Part shown: positions 26,249-38,100 of the stretch, piece after piece
Numbering within the stretch: the stretch's first letter is position 1
Layout of the letters: every line of letters begins with the position of its first letter
Assembly: GCA_947579665.1 (NCBI GenBank)
Contig: OX388350.1
Coordinates: 82,417,152 to 82,481,151 of the forward strand
From: Sympetrum striolatum
Lineage: Eukaryota; Arthropoda; Insecta; Odonata; Libellulidae
Length of the DNA stretch: 64,000 nt
Direction: 5' to 3'
Position numbers and translations under genes: made by a program
The notes under the pieces: generated by a model
Database searches by the model: none
Seen by the model: the letters and a program-made list of their open reading frames with translations, nothing else
Told to the model about the DNA's origin: nothing

Positions 26249-27291
26249 TCGTCAACACTATTTTCATGTCGGCATCATATCGGGATGGCCATCAAAAGAA
26301 AAAAATGGATTGAAATTTTTCTTAAAATTCGCTGAAATTCCATCGTCTGGCATCGAACCCGTGTCTTTTTGGTGAAATTACTATGCAGCACAATAGAACA
26401 TCACCATCTCTAACTATGTGTGAAAATTCAAGCAGAAATATGGGCTACAACTGCCTCAAAAGACGTTCTAATTTTCACGAATTTAAATGGCTCTCTGTAT
26501 TCGAACCAAGTAGAATCTGTGAAATCTTAAACATGCTTCTAAAAGTTATTTATGATCTCTATCTATATGCCGAATTCGAAGTTTCTATATTATTGGCAAA
26601 GGTTTCAAAATAATTCCTAAAAATAGGATCAACTTCTGATTGCAGAGACACCTGGTGTCGAACCCAGGACACATTGATAGCTGTGAAAGCACTGTTTGAT
26701 TTGTATGGACTTGATCTTTCTATATGCAAAGTTTGAAGTCGATATCGTCCCGGGAAGTACCTAAAATTTGTTTCCGTTATCTCCGTAAGAAATGCATTGA
26801 GGAATTTAAATGTCCCTCTGGGATCGAACCAAGGACCATCAGCGAATATGTAAAATTCGATTATGATATATTTTTATGATATCTAACCTCATACCGAATT
26901 TCAAGTTTCTATGCCATCGGAAAAGGGTCCAAAAAAAATCTTAAAAATCGCCACAATGCATTTTAAACGGCCGATTTTTGCCGTGACCTAGCATCGAACC
27001 AAGGATAATATTCGTAGATGTCTTTATTGTTTCCTTTAGATATGCTCGGCATCTAGCGATCCCTTGAATTTCAACTCTCTCCTTTCCCGGGAAGTGCCTC
27101 AAAAAAATTTTCGAAAATCCCTGCCATGTATTCTTATGGAGAAAATCGCGACTTTGGGGCCTTCTGGAATCGAACCCATGACCCCGAGGTTCAATGTCCG
27201 CTTTTTCCTGACGGTTACACGTTATGGCCAATATGTCGTAAAAATTTCAAGTCGGTGGCACTTGTGGAACATGGTTAGAATTTTGATCCCT
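26214..27291 (-). mobile_element. Array unit 25, inverted near-copy of unit 2
   Basis: Reads almost base for base as the reverse complement of 203-1277 through monomers 1-5 but has the alternative head, which fits exchange of heads between units. No CTTCTCCGG motif follows; a GAATGAAT run does. Confidence 0.85.
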
Positions 27292-27331
27292 AATGAATGA
27301 ATGAATGAATGAGTGTATATATATATATAGG

Positions 27332-28408
27332 TACGAGTAAAATGTAGCTTGCATACTGCAAGCAGATAGACAACACCAATTTCATGTCTGCATCATATCG
27401 GGACGGCCCTCAAAAGAAAAAAAAGGGATTGAAAATATTCTTAAAATTCGCCGCAATTTAACTGTCTGGCATCGAACCGAGGCCTTCCTGGTGAACCTAC
27501 TATGCAGCACAACAGAAAATCACCATCTCTTACTATGTGTGAAAATTCAAGCAGAAATATTGGCTCCAACTGCCTCAAACGACGTCCTACTTTTCAATAA
27601 TGTAAATGGCTCTCAGGATTCGAACTAAGGACGATCTAGGAAATCTAAATCATGTTTTTGAAATGTATCTATGTTCTCTATCTATATGCCTAATTTCAGC
27701 TTTTAATGTTATTGGGAAAGGGTTTAAATTAATTCTTAAAAATCGGATCATTTACTGATTGTAGAGACGCCTGGTGTCGAACCCAGGAGATATTGTTATC
27801 TGTGAATGCACAGTATGTCTTATTAGGACTTTATCTTATTTCATACAAAGTTTGAAGTTGATATCATGTCGGGAAGTACCTAAAATCTTTTTCTGTTATC
27901 TCCATAAGAAATGCATTGAGGAATGTAAATGGCTCTCGGTGATCGAACCAAGGACCATCAGCGAATATGTAAAAATTTTTTATGAAATATATTAATTATA
28001 TTCAACTCCATGCGGAATTTCAAGTTTCCATGCCATTGGGAAGTGGTCTAAAAAAAATCTTAAAAATCGTCACAATGCATTTTAAACGGCCGATTTTTGC
28101 CTCGACCTAGCATCGAACCAAGGATATTTTCCGTAATACTCATTTACGTTTTCGATAATTCATGACCATATATATAGGCTCCTTGAGTTTTGATTCTCTA
28201 CCTATCCGGAAAATATTTTTTTTTAATTCCCGAAAATCAAAGCAATGCATTTAAACGGGAAAAATCGGGACTTTGGGGCCCTCTGGAATCGAACCCATGA
28301 TACTGAGGTTAAAAATCCCAATTTTTCTGGTAGTTACACTCTATGGCCAATAAGTCGTAAAAATTTCAAGTCAATGACGCTGGTGGTTTGGCCTGTGAAT
28401 TTGTATCC
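27332..28408 (-). mobile_element. Array unit 26, complete
   Basis: Short class. Motifs 3 and 5 are each one base off (read on plus: GTGATCGAACCAAGG and GATTCGAACTAAGG). Ends head-to-head only 27 bp from the next unit. Confidence 0.85.
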
Positions 28409-28435
28409 TCTCTATATATATATATGATATAGAGA

Positions 28436-29509
28436 GGATACAAAGTCACAGGCTAAACCACTCGCGTCAATGGCTTGAAATTTTTACGACATATTGGCCA
28501 TAACGTATAACCTCCAGAAAAATTGCGATTTTGAACCTCAGTGTCATGGGTTCGATTCCAGAGGGCCCCAAAGTCCCGATTTTTCCCGTTTAAATGCATT
28601 GCTTTGATTTTCGGGAATTAAAAAAAAATACTTCCCCTATAGGTAGAGAATTAAAACTCAAGGAGCCTATATATATGACCATGATCTATCGAAAACATAA
28701 ATGATTTTTACGGAAAATATTCCGGGTTCGATGCTAGGTCGGGGCAAAAATTGGCCGTTTAAAATGCGTTGTGGCGATTTTTACGATTTTTTTGGACCAC
28801 TATCCGAATGCATGGAAACTTGAAATTTGGCATGGGGTTACAAATCATAAATATATTTCATAATAAAATTTTATATATTCGCTGAGGGTCCTTGGTTCGA
28901 TCCCAGAGGGCCATGTGCACTCCACAATGCATTTCTTATGGGGATAACGGAAACACATTTTAGGTACTTCCCGGTATGATATCGACTTCAAACTTTGTAT
29001 GAAATTAGATCAAGTCCTAGCAAGTCATTTTGTGCATTTACAGCATCAAATACGTCCAGGGTTCGACACCAGGCGTCTCTACAATCAGTCACAGATTCGA
29101 TTTTTAAGAATTACTTTGAACCCCTTCCCAATAATATTTAACTTGAAATTCGGCATATATATAGAACATATAGATACATTTCGTAAACACATTTTATATT
29201 TCCTAGATCGTCCTTGGTTCGAATCCAGAGAGCTATTAACATTCGTGAAAAGTAGGTCTTCGTTTGAAGCAGTTGCAGCCAATATTTCTGCTTGAATTTT
29301 CACACGTATTCAGAGAAGATGATCTTCTGATGTGCTGTATAGAAATTTCACCAAATAGACCCGGGTTCGATGCCAGACGATTAAATTAAAGCGAATTTTA
29401 AGAATATTTTCAATCCTTTTTTTCCTTTCCGGGACCGTCCCGATATAATGCCGTTATGAATTAGTGTTGTCGATCTGCTTGCAGTATGCAAGCTACATTT
29501 TACTCGTAT
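28436..29509 (+). mobile_element. Array unit 27, complete
   Basis: Short class, very similar to the units at 2464 and 6741 in monomers 3-6 (shared GTAGGTCTTCGTTTGA stretch). Confidence 0.85.
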
Positions 29510-29666
29510 ATATATAAGTATATCCGGAGAAGCGTCTATATATAATAGAAGATATAGGTATATCCGGAGAAGCGTCTATATATAATAGATATCCGGAGAA
29601 ACGTCTATCTATTATATATAGATGCTTCTCCGGATTCATTCATATATATACCTATATAGATAGATA
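29510..29666. repeat. Linker with four terminal motifs
   Basis: Three copies of TCCGGAGAAGCGTC or its AACGTC variant and one facing TAGATGCTTCTCCGG copy. It looks like repeated insertion and loss at one linker. Confidence 0.75.
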
Positions 29667-30769
29667 GGATACAAATTCACAGCCTAAACTACAAGCGTCA
29701 TTGATCTGAAATTTTTATGACATATTGGCCATAACGTGAAACCCCCAGGAAAAAAGCGACTTTGATCCTCAGTGTCATAGGTTCGATTCCAGAGGGCCCC
29801 AAAGTCCCGATTTTTCCCGTTTGAATGCATTGCCGTGATTTTCGGGAATTAAAAAAAAATACTTTCCGGATAGGTAGAGAAGTAAAACTCAAGGTGCCTA
29901 TATTTATGGTCTTGGACTTTCGAAAACATCAATGACTTTTACAAAAGTTATCCTGGGTTCGATGCTAGGACGATGCAAAGATCTGCCCTTTAAAATACAT
30001 GGGAGCCGTTTTTCATTATTTTTTTAGATGCACTTATCGAAATGATAGGATGTTCGTGCTTGGCTGGAAGATGTATGGTACGAATAAGTTTTAGAAAAAA
30101 ATTTTCATAAGACCGTACTGTTCCTGGGTTCGAAGCCAGAGCACAATAACGTTTCTCTCATAAGGAATATAAAGGAAAAGTAGGACGTCATTTGAGGCAG
30201 TTGTAACCAATATTTCTGCTTGAATTTGCATACGCGGTTAGAGATGGTGTTTTTCTTTTGTGCTGCATAGAAAGTATTGCCTGAAAGACCCGGGTTCGAT
30301 GCCGGGCGGTAAAAATATCACCCATATATAATACTATGGGGTATCTTTTCATAATTTTTTTATGCATTTATCGATATGTAAGGGAGCTCTTGCTTAGATG
30401 GAAGATGTATATTAACACTTTGTTTAAGAAAAAAAATAGATAAGACCATGCTGTTCCTGGGTTCGATGCCAGAGCACATTATAATTTCTCAAATAAGGAG
30501 TGTATGTGAATAGTAGGACGTCGTTTGAGGTAGTTGCACCTAATAATTTTGCTTGAATTTTCACACATAGTTTGATATGGTAATTTTCTATTTTGCTGCA
30601 TAGTAAGTACACCAGGAAGACCGGGGTTCGCTGCCAGGTGATTAAATTGCAGCGAATTCTACGAATATTTTGAATTTTTTGTTTCTTTTGATGTCCGTCC
30701 CGATATGATGCCGATATGAAATTAGTGTTGTCGATCTGCTTGCAGTATGCAAGCTACATTTTACTCGTA
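29667..30769 (+). mobile_element. Array unit 28, long class, first of a tandem pair
   Basis: 1103 bp, second class. Nearly identical to the next unit, linker included. Confidence 0.9.
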
Positions 30770-30858
30770 TATATATAGGTATATCCGGAGAAACGTCTAT
30801 CTATTATATATAGATGCTTCTCCGGATTCATTCATATATATACCTATATAGATAGATA

Positions 30859-31960
30859 GGATACAAATTCACAGCCTAAACTACAAGCGTCATTGATCTG
30901 AAATTTTTATGACATATTGGCCATAACGTGAAACCCCCAGGAAAGAAGAGACTTTGATCCTCAGTGTCATAGGTTCGATTCCAGAGGGCCCCAAAGTCCC
31001 GATTTTTCCCGTTTGATTGCATTGCCGTGATTTTCGGGAATTAAAAAAAAATACTTTCCGGATAGGTAGAGAAGTAAAACTCAAGGTGCCTATATTTATG
31101 GTCTTGGACTTTCGAAAACATCAATGACTTTTACAAAAGTTATCCTGGGTTCGATGCTAGGACGATGCAAAGATCTGCCCTTTAAAATACATGGGAGCCG
31201 TTTTTCATTATTTTTTTAGATGCACTTATCGAAATGATAGGATGTTCGTGCTTGGCTGGAAGATGTATGGTACGAATAAGTTTTAGAAAAAAAGTTTCAT
31301 AAGACCGTACTGTTCCTGGGTTCGAAGCCAGAGCACAATAACGTTTCTCTCATAAGGAATATAAAGGAAAAGTAGGACGTCATTTGAGGCAGTTGTAACC
31401 AATATTTCTGCTTGAATTTGCATACGCGGTTAGAGATGGTGTTTTTCTGTTGTGCTGCATAGAAAGTATTGCCTGAAAGACCCGGGTTCGATGCCGGGCG
31501 GTAAAAATATCCCCCATATATAACACTATGGGGTATCTTTTCATAATTTTTTTATGCATTTATCGATATGTAAGGGAGCTCTTGCTTAGATGGAAGTAGT
31601 ATATTAACACTTTGTTTATGAAAAAAAATAGATAAGACCATGCTGTTCCTGGGTTCGATGCCAGAGCACATTATAATTTCTCAAATAAGGAGTGTATGTG
31701 AATAGTAGGACGTCGTTTGAGGTAGTTGCACCTAATAGTTTTGCTTGAATTTTCACACATAGTTTGATATGGTAATCTTCTATTTTGCTGCATAGTAAGT
31801 ACACCAGGAAGACCGGGGTTCGCTGCCAGGCGATTAAATTGCAGCGAATTCTACGAATATTTTGAATTTTTTTTTCTTTTGATGTCCGTCCCGATATGAT
31901 GCCAATATGAAATTAGTGTTGTCGATCTGCTTGCAGTATGCAAGCAAAATTTTACTCGTA
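30859..31960 (+). mobile_element. Array unit 29, long class, second of a tandem pair
   Basis: 1102 bp. The start-to-start distance to the preceding copy is 1192 bp and only scattered substitutions separate them, so this is a recent tandem duplication of unit plus linker. The tail reads AAGCAAAATTTTACTCGTA. Confidence 0.9.
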
Positions 31961-32151
31961 TATAATAGATATCCGGAGAAGCGTCTATATATAATAGATA
32001 TCTATTATATATAGATGCTTCTCCGGATTCATTCATGTATCCATATATATATTCATATATATACGAGTAAAATGTAGCTTCTATATATAATAGATATCTA
32101 TATATAATAGATATTCTAATAATAAGCATCTATATATAATAGATATAGAGA
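31961..32151. repeat. Scrambled linker with a tail remnant
   Basis: Several broken terminal motifs plus an isolated minus-strand tail TACGAGTAAAATGTAGCTT at about 32062-32080, which stops before the hairpin. This is probably the stub of a deleted unit. Confidence 0.7.
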
Positions 32152-33229
32152 GGATACAAACTCACAGGCCAAACCACAAGCGTCATTGACTTGAAATTTT
32201 TACGACATATTGGCCATAGAGTGTAACCGCCAGAAAAATTGCGATTTTGAATCTCAGTGTCATGGGTTCGATTCCAGAGGGCCCCAAAGTCTCGATTTTT
32301 CCCGTTTAAATGCATTGCTTTGATTTTCGGGAATTTTTAAAAAATACTTCCGGGATAGGTAGAGAATCGAAAATCTAGGAACCTTTATATATGGTCATGA
32401 TCTATCGAAAACATAAATGAGTTTTAAGGAAAATATCCTGGGTTCGATGCTAGGTCGAGGCAAAAATCGGCCGTTTAAAATGTATTGTGGCGATTTTTAA
32501 GATTTTTTTTGGACAACTTCCCGATGGCATGGAAACTTGAAATTCGGCATGGAGTTGGAGATTATAAATATATTTCATAATCAAATTTTACATATTCGCT
32601 GATGGTCCTTGGTTCGATCCCAGGGCGCCATTTACATTTCTCAATGCATTTCTTAGGGAGATAACGGAAACAAATTTTAGGTACTACCCGGCATGCTATC
32701 GACTTAAAACTTAGCATGATAGAAAAACCAGTCTTAAAAAATCAAACTAAGCATTCATAGCTATCAATGTGTCCTGGGTTCGACACCAGGTGTCTCTGCA
32801 ATCAGAAGTTGATCCGATTTTTAGGAATTATTTTGAAACCTTTCCCAATAATATAGAAACTTGAAATTTGGCATATGGATTGAGATCATTGATAAATTTC
32901 AGAAAGATTTTTTAAATTTCCAAGATCGTCCTTGGTTCGAGTCCAGAGAGCCGTTTACATTCGTGAACATTAGAGCGTCTTTTGAGGTAGTTGTAGCCAA
33001 TATTTCTGCTTGAATTTTCATACATAGTTAGAGATGGTGATCTTCTATTGTGCTACATAGTAAGTTCACCAGTAAGATCCGGGTTCGATGCCAGACGATG
33101 AAATTTCAGCGAATTTATAAAAAAATTAAATCCTTTTTTTTTTTCTTATGAGGACCGTCCCGATGTGATGCCGATATGAAATTAGTATTGCCGATCTGCT
33201 TGCAGTATGCAAGCTACATTTTACTCGTA
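32152..33229 (+). mobile_element. Array unit 30, complete
   Basis: Short class, close to unit 6741-7814 in monomer 1 (shared CTAGGAACC/CTAGGAGCC region) and to unit 25133 in monomers 4-6. Confidence 0.85.
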
Positions 33230-33299
33230 TATATATATATATATCTATTATATATAGACGCTTCTCCGGATATACCTATATATATATAAGTTATATATA

Positions 33300-34377
33300 G
33301 GTGATCAAAATTCTCACCTTGTTCCACAAGTGCCAATGCCTTGAAATTTTTACGACATATTGGCCATAACGTGTAACCTCCAGGAAAAAGCCGACATTGA
33401 ACCTCGGTGTCATGGGTTCGATTCCAGAAGGCCCCAAAGTCGCGATTTTGTCCGTAAGAATACATGGCGGGAATTTTCGAAAATTTTTTTGAGGCTCTTC
33501 CCGGAAAAGGAGAGATTTGAAATTCAAGGGATCGCTAGATACCGTGCATATCTAAAGAAAACCATAAAGAACTCTACGTATATTATCCTTTGTTCGATGC
33601 TAGGTCGGGGCAAAAATTGCCCGTTTAAAATGCATTGTGCCGATTTTTAAGATTTTTTTTGGACCCTTTTCCGATGGCATAGAAACTTGAAATTCGGTAT
33701 GAGGTTAGATACCATAAAAATATATCATAATCGAATTTTACATATTCGCTGATGGTCCTTGGTTCGATCCCAGAGGGACATTTGAATTCCTCAATGCATT
33801 TCTTACGGAGATAACGGAAACAAATTTTAGGTACTTCCCGGCACGATATCCACTTCAAACTTTTCATATGAAAAGATCAAGTCCATACAAATCAAACACT
33901 GCATTCACAGCTGTCAATGTGTCCTGGGTTCAACACCAGGTGTCTCTGCAATCAGAAGTTGATCCGATTTTTAGGAATTATTTTGAAACCTTTGCCAATA
34001 ATATAGAAACTTCAAATTCCGCTTATAGAAGCAGATCATAAATAACTTTCAGAGGCATTTTTTAGATTTTCAAGATCGTCCTAGGTTCGAATCCAGTGAG
34101 CCATTTAAATTCGTGAAAATTAGAATGTCTTTTGAGGCAGTTGTAGCCCATATTTCTGATTGAATTTTCACACATAGTTAGAGATGGAGATGTTCTAATA
34201 TGCTGCAAAGTAAGTTCACAGTAAAGACCCGGGTTCGATGCCAGACGATGGAATTTCAGCGAATTTTAAGAAAAATTTCATTCCATTTTTTTTCTCTTGA
34301 TGGCCCTCCCGATATGATGCCGACATGAAAATAGTATGTCGATCTGCTTGCAGTATGCAAGCAACATTTTACTCGTA
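33300..34377 (+). mobile_element. Array unit 31, alternative head
   Basis: Head GGTGATCAAAATTC preceded by GACGCTTCTCCGGATATACC. Motif 4 is GGTTCAACACC. Ends in the third invariant tail-to-tail joint (palindrome about 34343-34418). Confidence 0.85.
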
Positions 34378-34383
34378 TATATA

Positions 34384-34588
34384 TACGAGTAAAGTGTAGC
34401 TTGCATTCTGCAAGCAGATCGACAACACTAATTTAATATCGGCATTATATAGGGACGGTCCTGAAAAGAAAAAAAAAAGGATTGAAAATATTCTTAAAAT
34501 TCACTTTAATTTAATCGTCTGGCATCGAACCCGGGTCTTCCTTGTGAACTTACTATGCAGCACAATAGAAGATCACCATCTCTAACTA
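34384..34588 (-). mobile_element. Array unit 32, tail fragment
   Basis: Only the tail, motif 6 and part of monomer 5 are present. It stops inside CATCTCTAACTA and switches without spacer to plus-strand sequence at about 34589. Confidence 0.8.
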
Positions 34589-35157
34589 AGATTACATGGC
34601 GGGGATTTTCGAAAATTTATTTGAGGCACTTCCCGGAAAAGGAGAGAGTTGAAACTCGAGGGATCGCTAGATGCTGCGCATATCAAAAGGAAACCATAAA
34701 GACATCTACGAATATTATCCTTGGTTCGATGCTAGGCCGGGGCAAAAATTTCCCAATAATATAGAACCCTTTCCCAATAATATAGAAATTTGAAATTCGG
34801 CATATAGATAGAGATTGTAGATACATTTCAAAAACTGATTTTAGATTTCCCAGATCGTCCTTGGTTCGAATCCAGAGTGCCATTTACATTCGTGAGAAGT
34901 AGAACGTGGTTTGAGGCAGTTGTAGTCAATATTTCTCCTTGAATTTTCACTCATAGCTAGAGAAGGTGAACTTCTGTTGTGCTGCATAGTAAGTTCACCA
35001 GGAAGATCCGGGTTTGATGCCAGAGGAATAAATTGAAGCGAATTCTAAGAATATTTTCAATCCTTTTTTTTTCTTTTGAGGACCGTCCCGATATAATGCC
35101 GATATGAAATTAGTGTTGTCGATATGCTTGCAGTTAGGAATCAACATTTTACTCGTA
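34589..35157 (+). mobile_element. Array unit 33, internally deleted, array end
   Basis: Begins inside monomer 1 (GATTACATGGCGGGG), keeps motif 2, then jumps from GGCAAAAATT to TCCCAATAATATAGAA of monomer 4, which is partly duplicated. Motifs 5 and 6 follow; the tail hairpin is degraded (CAGTTAGGAATC). ACTCGTA at 35151-35157 is the last array sequence. Confidence 0.8.
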
Positions 35158-38100
35158 TGTAGTATAGAGGAAGTATTGTTTTTATGAAAAAATCAACTTC
35201 GAGATTTCAACGGAAATACATGTTTTGGGGTCCCTAGAACACGTTTTGACCATTTTCGGAATGATGTCTGTGTGCGTGTTTGAGTAATTGTTGGCACTCT
35301 TAACTATTTTTCGTATCAATACCACACTTCATGTGTAGCACTTCGATAGGTGCCGTTAGAGTTGATTATTTTTTGGAGTAAATCGGTTCGATGGAAGTCG
35401 AGGTTTATTTTTGGAAGCTCGTTTCCGTTTTTGCAAAATTCCTCCATTAATCTGATATTTATGTATATGCAATTATCTACAAAGGTTACAAAAACTTTAA
35501 TTTGCTGTAAGTTTTATTTGAAAAAAATTTGGATATCAACCACCGTTTAGGAATTGTATCTATTTTTTGGTTATTGCGACGTATTTACGTTAAAATGTCG
35601 GTTTCATTTATACCTTTTCATAATAATGTTAAATACAACATGATTACTATATTTCTTCAATGTTTCATCTGTGTATTTCAAAATTCTTATATAATTGTTT
35701 GATGCCGTTATTGAATACTCTTCACAATAACAATAAACTATATGTGTTTGTTTACAGGGCAAACAATGCAATGCAAAGCTCTTTCGCCCATACTCTTGCT
35801 AAAGATTGAGGTCTGTTTGATTGATTAAGTTTAAAAGGTTTTCTTCTTTGTTTCTTTTTATTGTGTATATTAATAATTTTCCTAATTTTCTGTTACTTTT
35901 TAATTTTTCACTGTTTAAATGTGTGATCTTTATTTTTACTAATCGTTTGTTTTGTTCGTTGTTATTTTGCTCTTCGTTCGTATTTTGATTTAGTTTCCAT
36001 CGTCTATTGCATTGAGTTGGATATATAATCAGTTTTGTGATTCCTCCTATATTGGTGCTTGCAGTAAACTCAAATGGCCAGTTTTACCTGTTTTCATCGA
36101 ACATGTCCTGAAAAACATAATTTATCATCTTTGCGGCATAACAGTTTATAAATAATAAATTAATAATAATATATATTTATAAATTAATCACTAATACATC
36201 TTCCAAGTTTATATGCGCTTCTCACGAAGAGAAATCTCTGGATTTTGTGTGTTGACCGCTCTTACGATCCAAACAGTGGAATCCAAGGTCAAGGTGAAGC
36301 TGTTGCAAATACAGTTGCACTCAATCCGGTTTTCTCCCGGTTAGCCTCCTCGTTTGAGTTATTCAGACGTTCCATAATGATTTTAAATACAGTCAAATGT
36401 ATACTGTGATTCTTACAATAGAATTCTATGCATTTACGCTGTCTAGGCAGTTACAGACTGTTTTTGAAATCGCTAAATTTCATTGTATTTTAAAATATAT
36501 CATTTTGGGTTTTGCTCTTGTGAACTTGCAAATACCTTTAATTAACTATTTTCTCCATATTTATCTGACGATGTTTTATTTGTTAATATCAAATTACTTT
36601 TTTAGAGCTAAGCAAACTTTATCAGTAAGATCCAATCAGTAAAAGATTGGTTTGGAGTAATATTAATGATTTTATTTGTCACTGATCAAATACATGGTAT
36701 AGATTTCGTCGATTTGAAAAAATATATAAAACCCTACTATTCGAAATCACGTCGCATTACCCATTTGGGAGTAATAATCCCATTTTTGCTCTTGGCTGAT
36801 GACTAAATATTCAGTAGCATTTTGGCTTTAGGATTGCTGAGATATTTACTAATGCTAAAGAGACTCTCTGAAGCGGATAAAACCGGAAATTTCCCTTGAT
36901 ACTTAGTTAATTATATATTCTTTAAGTCTTTATGTACAGCGTCAAAACTTGTGAATGAAACTTCGTTTTTAATGATTTCTATCATTACAATTTGCATATA
37001 TCACATAAAATTCTTTCCCCAATTTTCCAAACGGGAAAACAGAACGATCGACAGGAACCATGCGATAGAACCGGGACACGGTAGATATGGGACGTTTCGT
37101 AAGCCAATCAATTAGGGTTGAAGGATATATCCATTTGTAAACTATAGATTTATATTCATTGTCGTGTAAAGATGATTTATTTTACAAAATTTATAAACAC
37201 TTCTCCATAAAGTCGAAAACGCTTGGTGAAACTACAAACTTTTGCCTGCCGTATTAGGTATAGTATATACTAATGAATTGAAGGAAGCAACTGTGGTTTC
37301 CGATGGAGGACTAGAAGCAAATGCAGCAGAAATTATAACGAAAATTCATGAATATTTTGCATTTCCTCGTAGTTTTTACATTGTAATTAATGGCGGTTGG
37401 AAATATTTAAGAAACAGAGCGTTATTGCATTGAACGCTCACTATTTTTCCTATACCTTATAGTCCTGACTGCAGTCCTGTACGAAAATTTCATAGGGAGC
37501 ATTTTCAATCAGGAATGTTTAGTAGTTTTCCTAATAAATATTTTTGGTTTGGGTGCACATCCGTCACCCAATGCATTTTCTAGCTATGACGTCATGAAAG
37601 ACGGCGACCGCTGAATATTCAGGCGCAAATGGGAAACAAACGCGAATGGAGGTATTGTAAATGCCGACATTTTAGTATGTGCTTACTATATGTTTATCTC
37701 TCTGTATTAAATTTATAAAAAATTAATTTTATTGAACGCAATCCATGGTTCTACGACGCCTGTCAATGGTCAACAAAGTTTAATAGAGCAACAAAGAGGC
37801 AACCCGCGACGCAACCAAAGTTAAGGAGCCGTAGGGCTTCACATTTTGCCTTCTGGAAGCCGTATTTGGCATAATTTATATATTTTACTCCATTACAGAT
37901 ATCTCAGTAATAATTTGGCATACATTAATCCGGGGAAACAAAATTATAAATTTTGAGATGAACGTAATTTGATGAACAAATGATTTAAGGATGCCATTAT
38001 GGCATTTCTCACAGGAAAAATAATAGACATCAATGGACTACAGGCTATAGAGTGTGAGTAATCAGGAGTATTGAAATTGCACTCAGAAGGCTGGTTGATT

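Larger units (their letters stand above)
1..35157. repeat. Array of 33 T-arm/B-box hexamer units
   Basis: Continuous array of related units on both strands, entering from the left edge and ending at ACTCGTA before unrelated AT-rich DNA. Strand runs in order: one minus fragment, seven plus, three minus, two plus, four minus, two plus, one minus, four plus, two minus, five plus, then a minus fragment and a plus fragment. Complete units are 1066-1081 bp (majority) or 1102-1107 bp (second class). In both classes six GGTTCGANNCC motifs are spaced roughly 150-176 bp apart; offsets from the unit start in the majority class are about 113, 289, 460, 626, 782 and 930, checked in the units at 203 and 6741. 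T runs lie about 40-70 bp after most motifs. No long reading frame exists. It could be described as a higher-order satellite or as nested non-autonomous transposons; the inverted ends and dispersed copies favour the latter. Helentron-like elements with central tandem repeats (for example pearl of bivalves) are the nearest structural analogue I know. Confidence 0.9.

Noticed and set aside
1..35157. Dozens of 60-100 codon open frames with similar peptides (for example ...HGFDSRRPQSRDFPHK...)
   Set aside because: They arise from the repeat units on both strands, overlap each other in antisense, lack consistent starts and are broken differently in each unit. Not protein genes.
1..35157. tRNA gene cluster
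   Set aside because: Only the T-arm/B-box portion is present. No acceptor stem, anticodon arm or convincing A box lies upstream at tRNA distance.
1..35157. CRISPR-like regularly spaced repeats
   Set aside because: Spacing is about 150-176 bp, the intervening sequence is itself repeated, and the DNA is eukaryotic with no cas genes.
37242..37433. Small conserved gene
   Set aside because: The peptide has no recognisable domain and AT-rich codon use equal to the surroundings.
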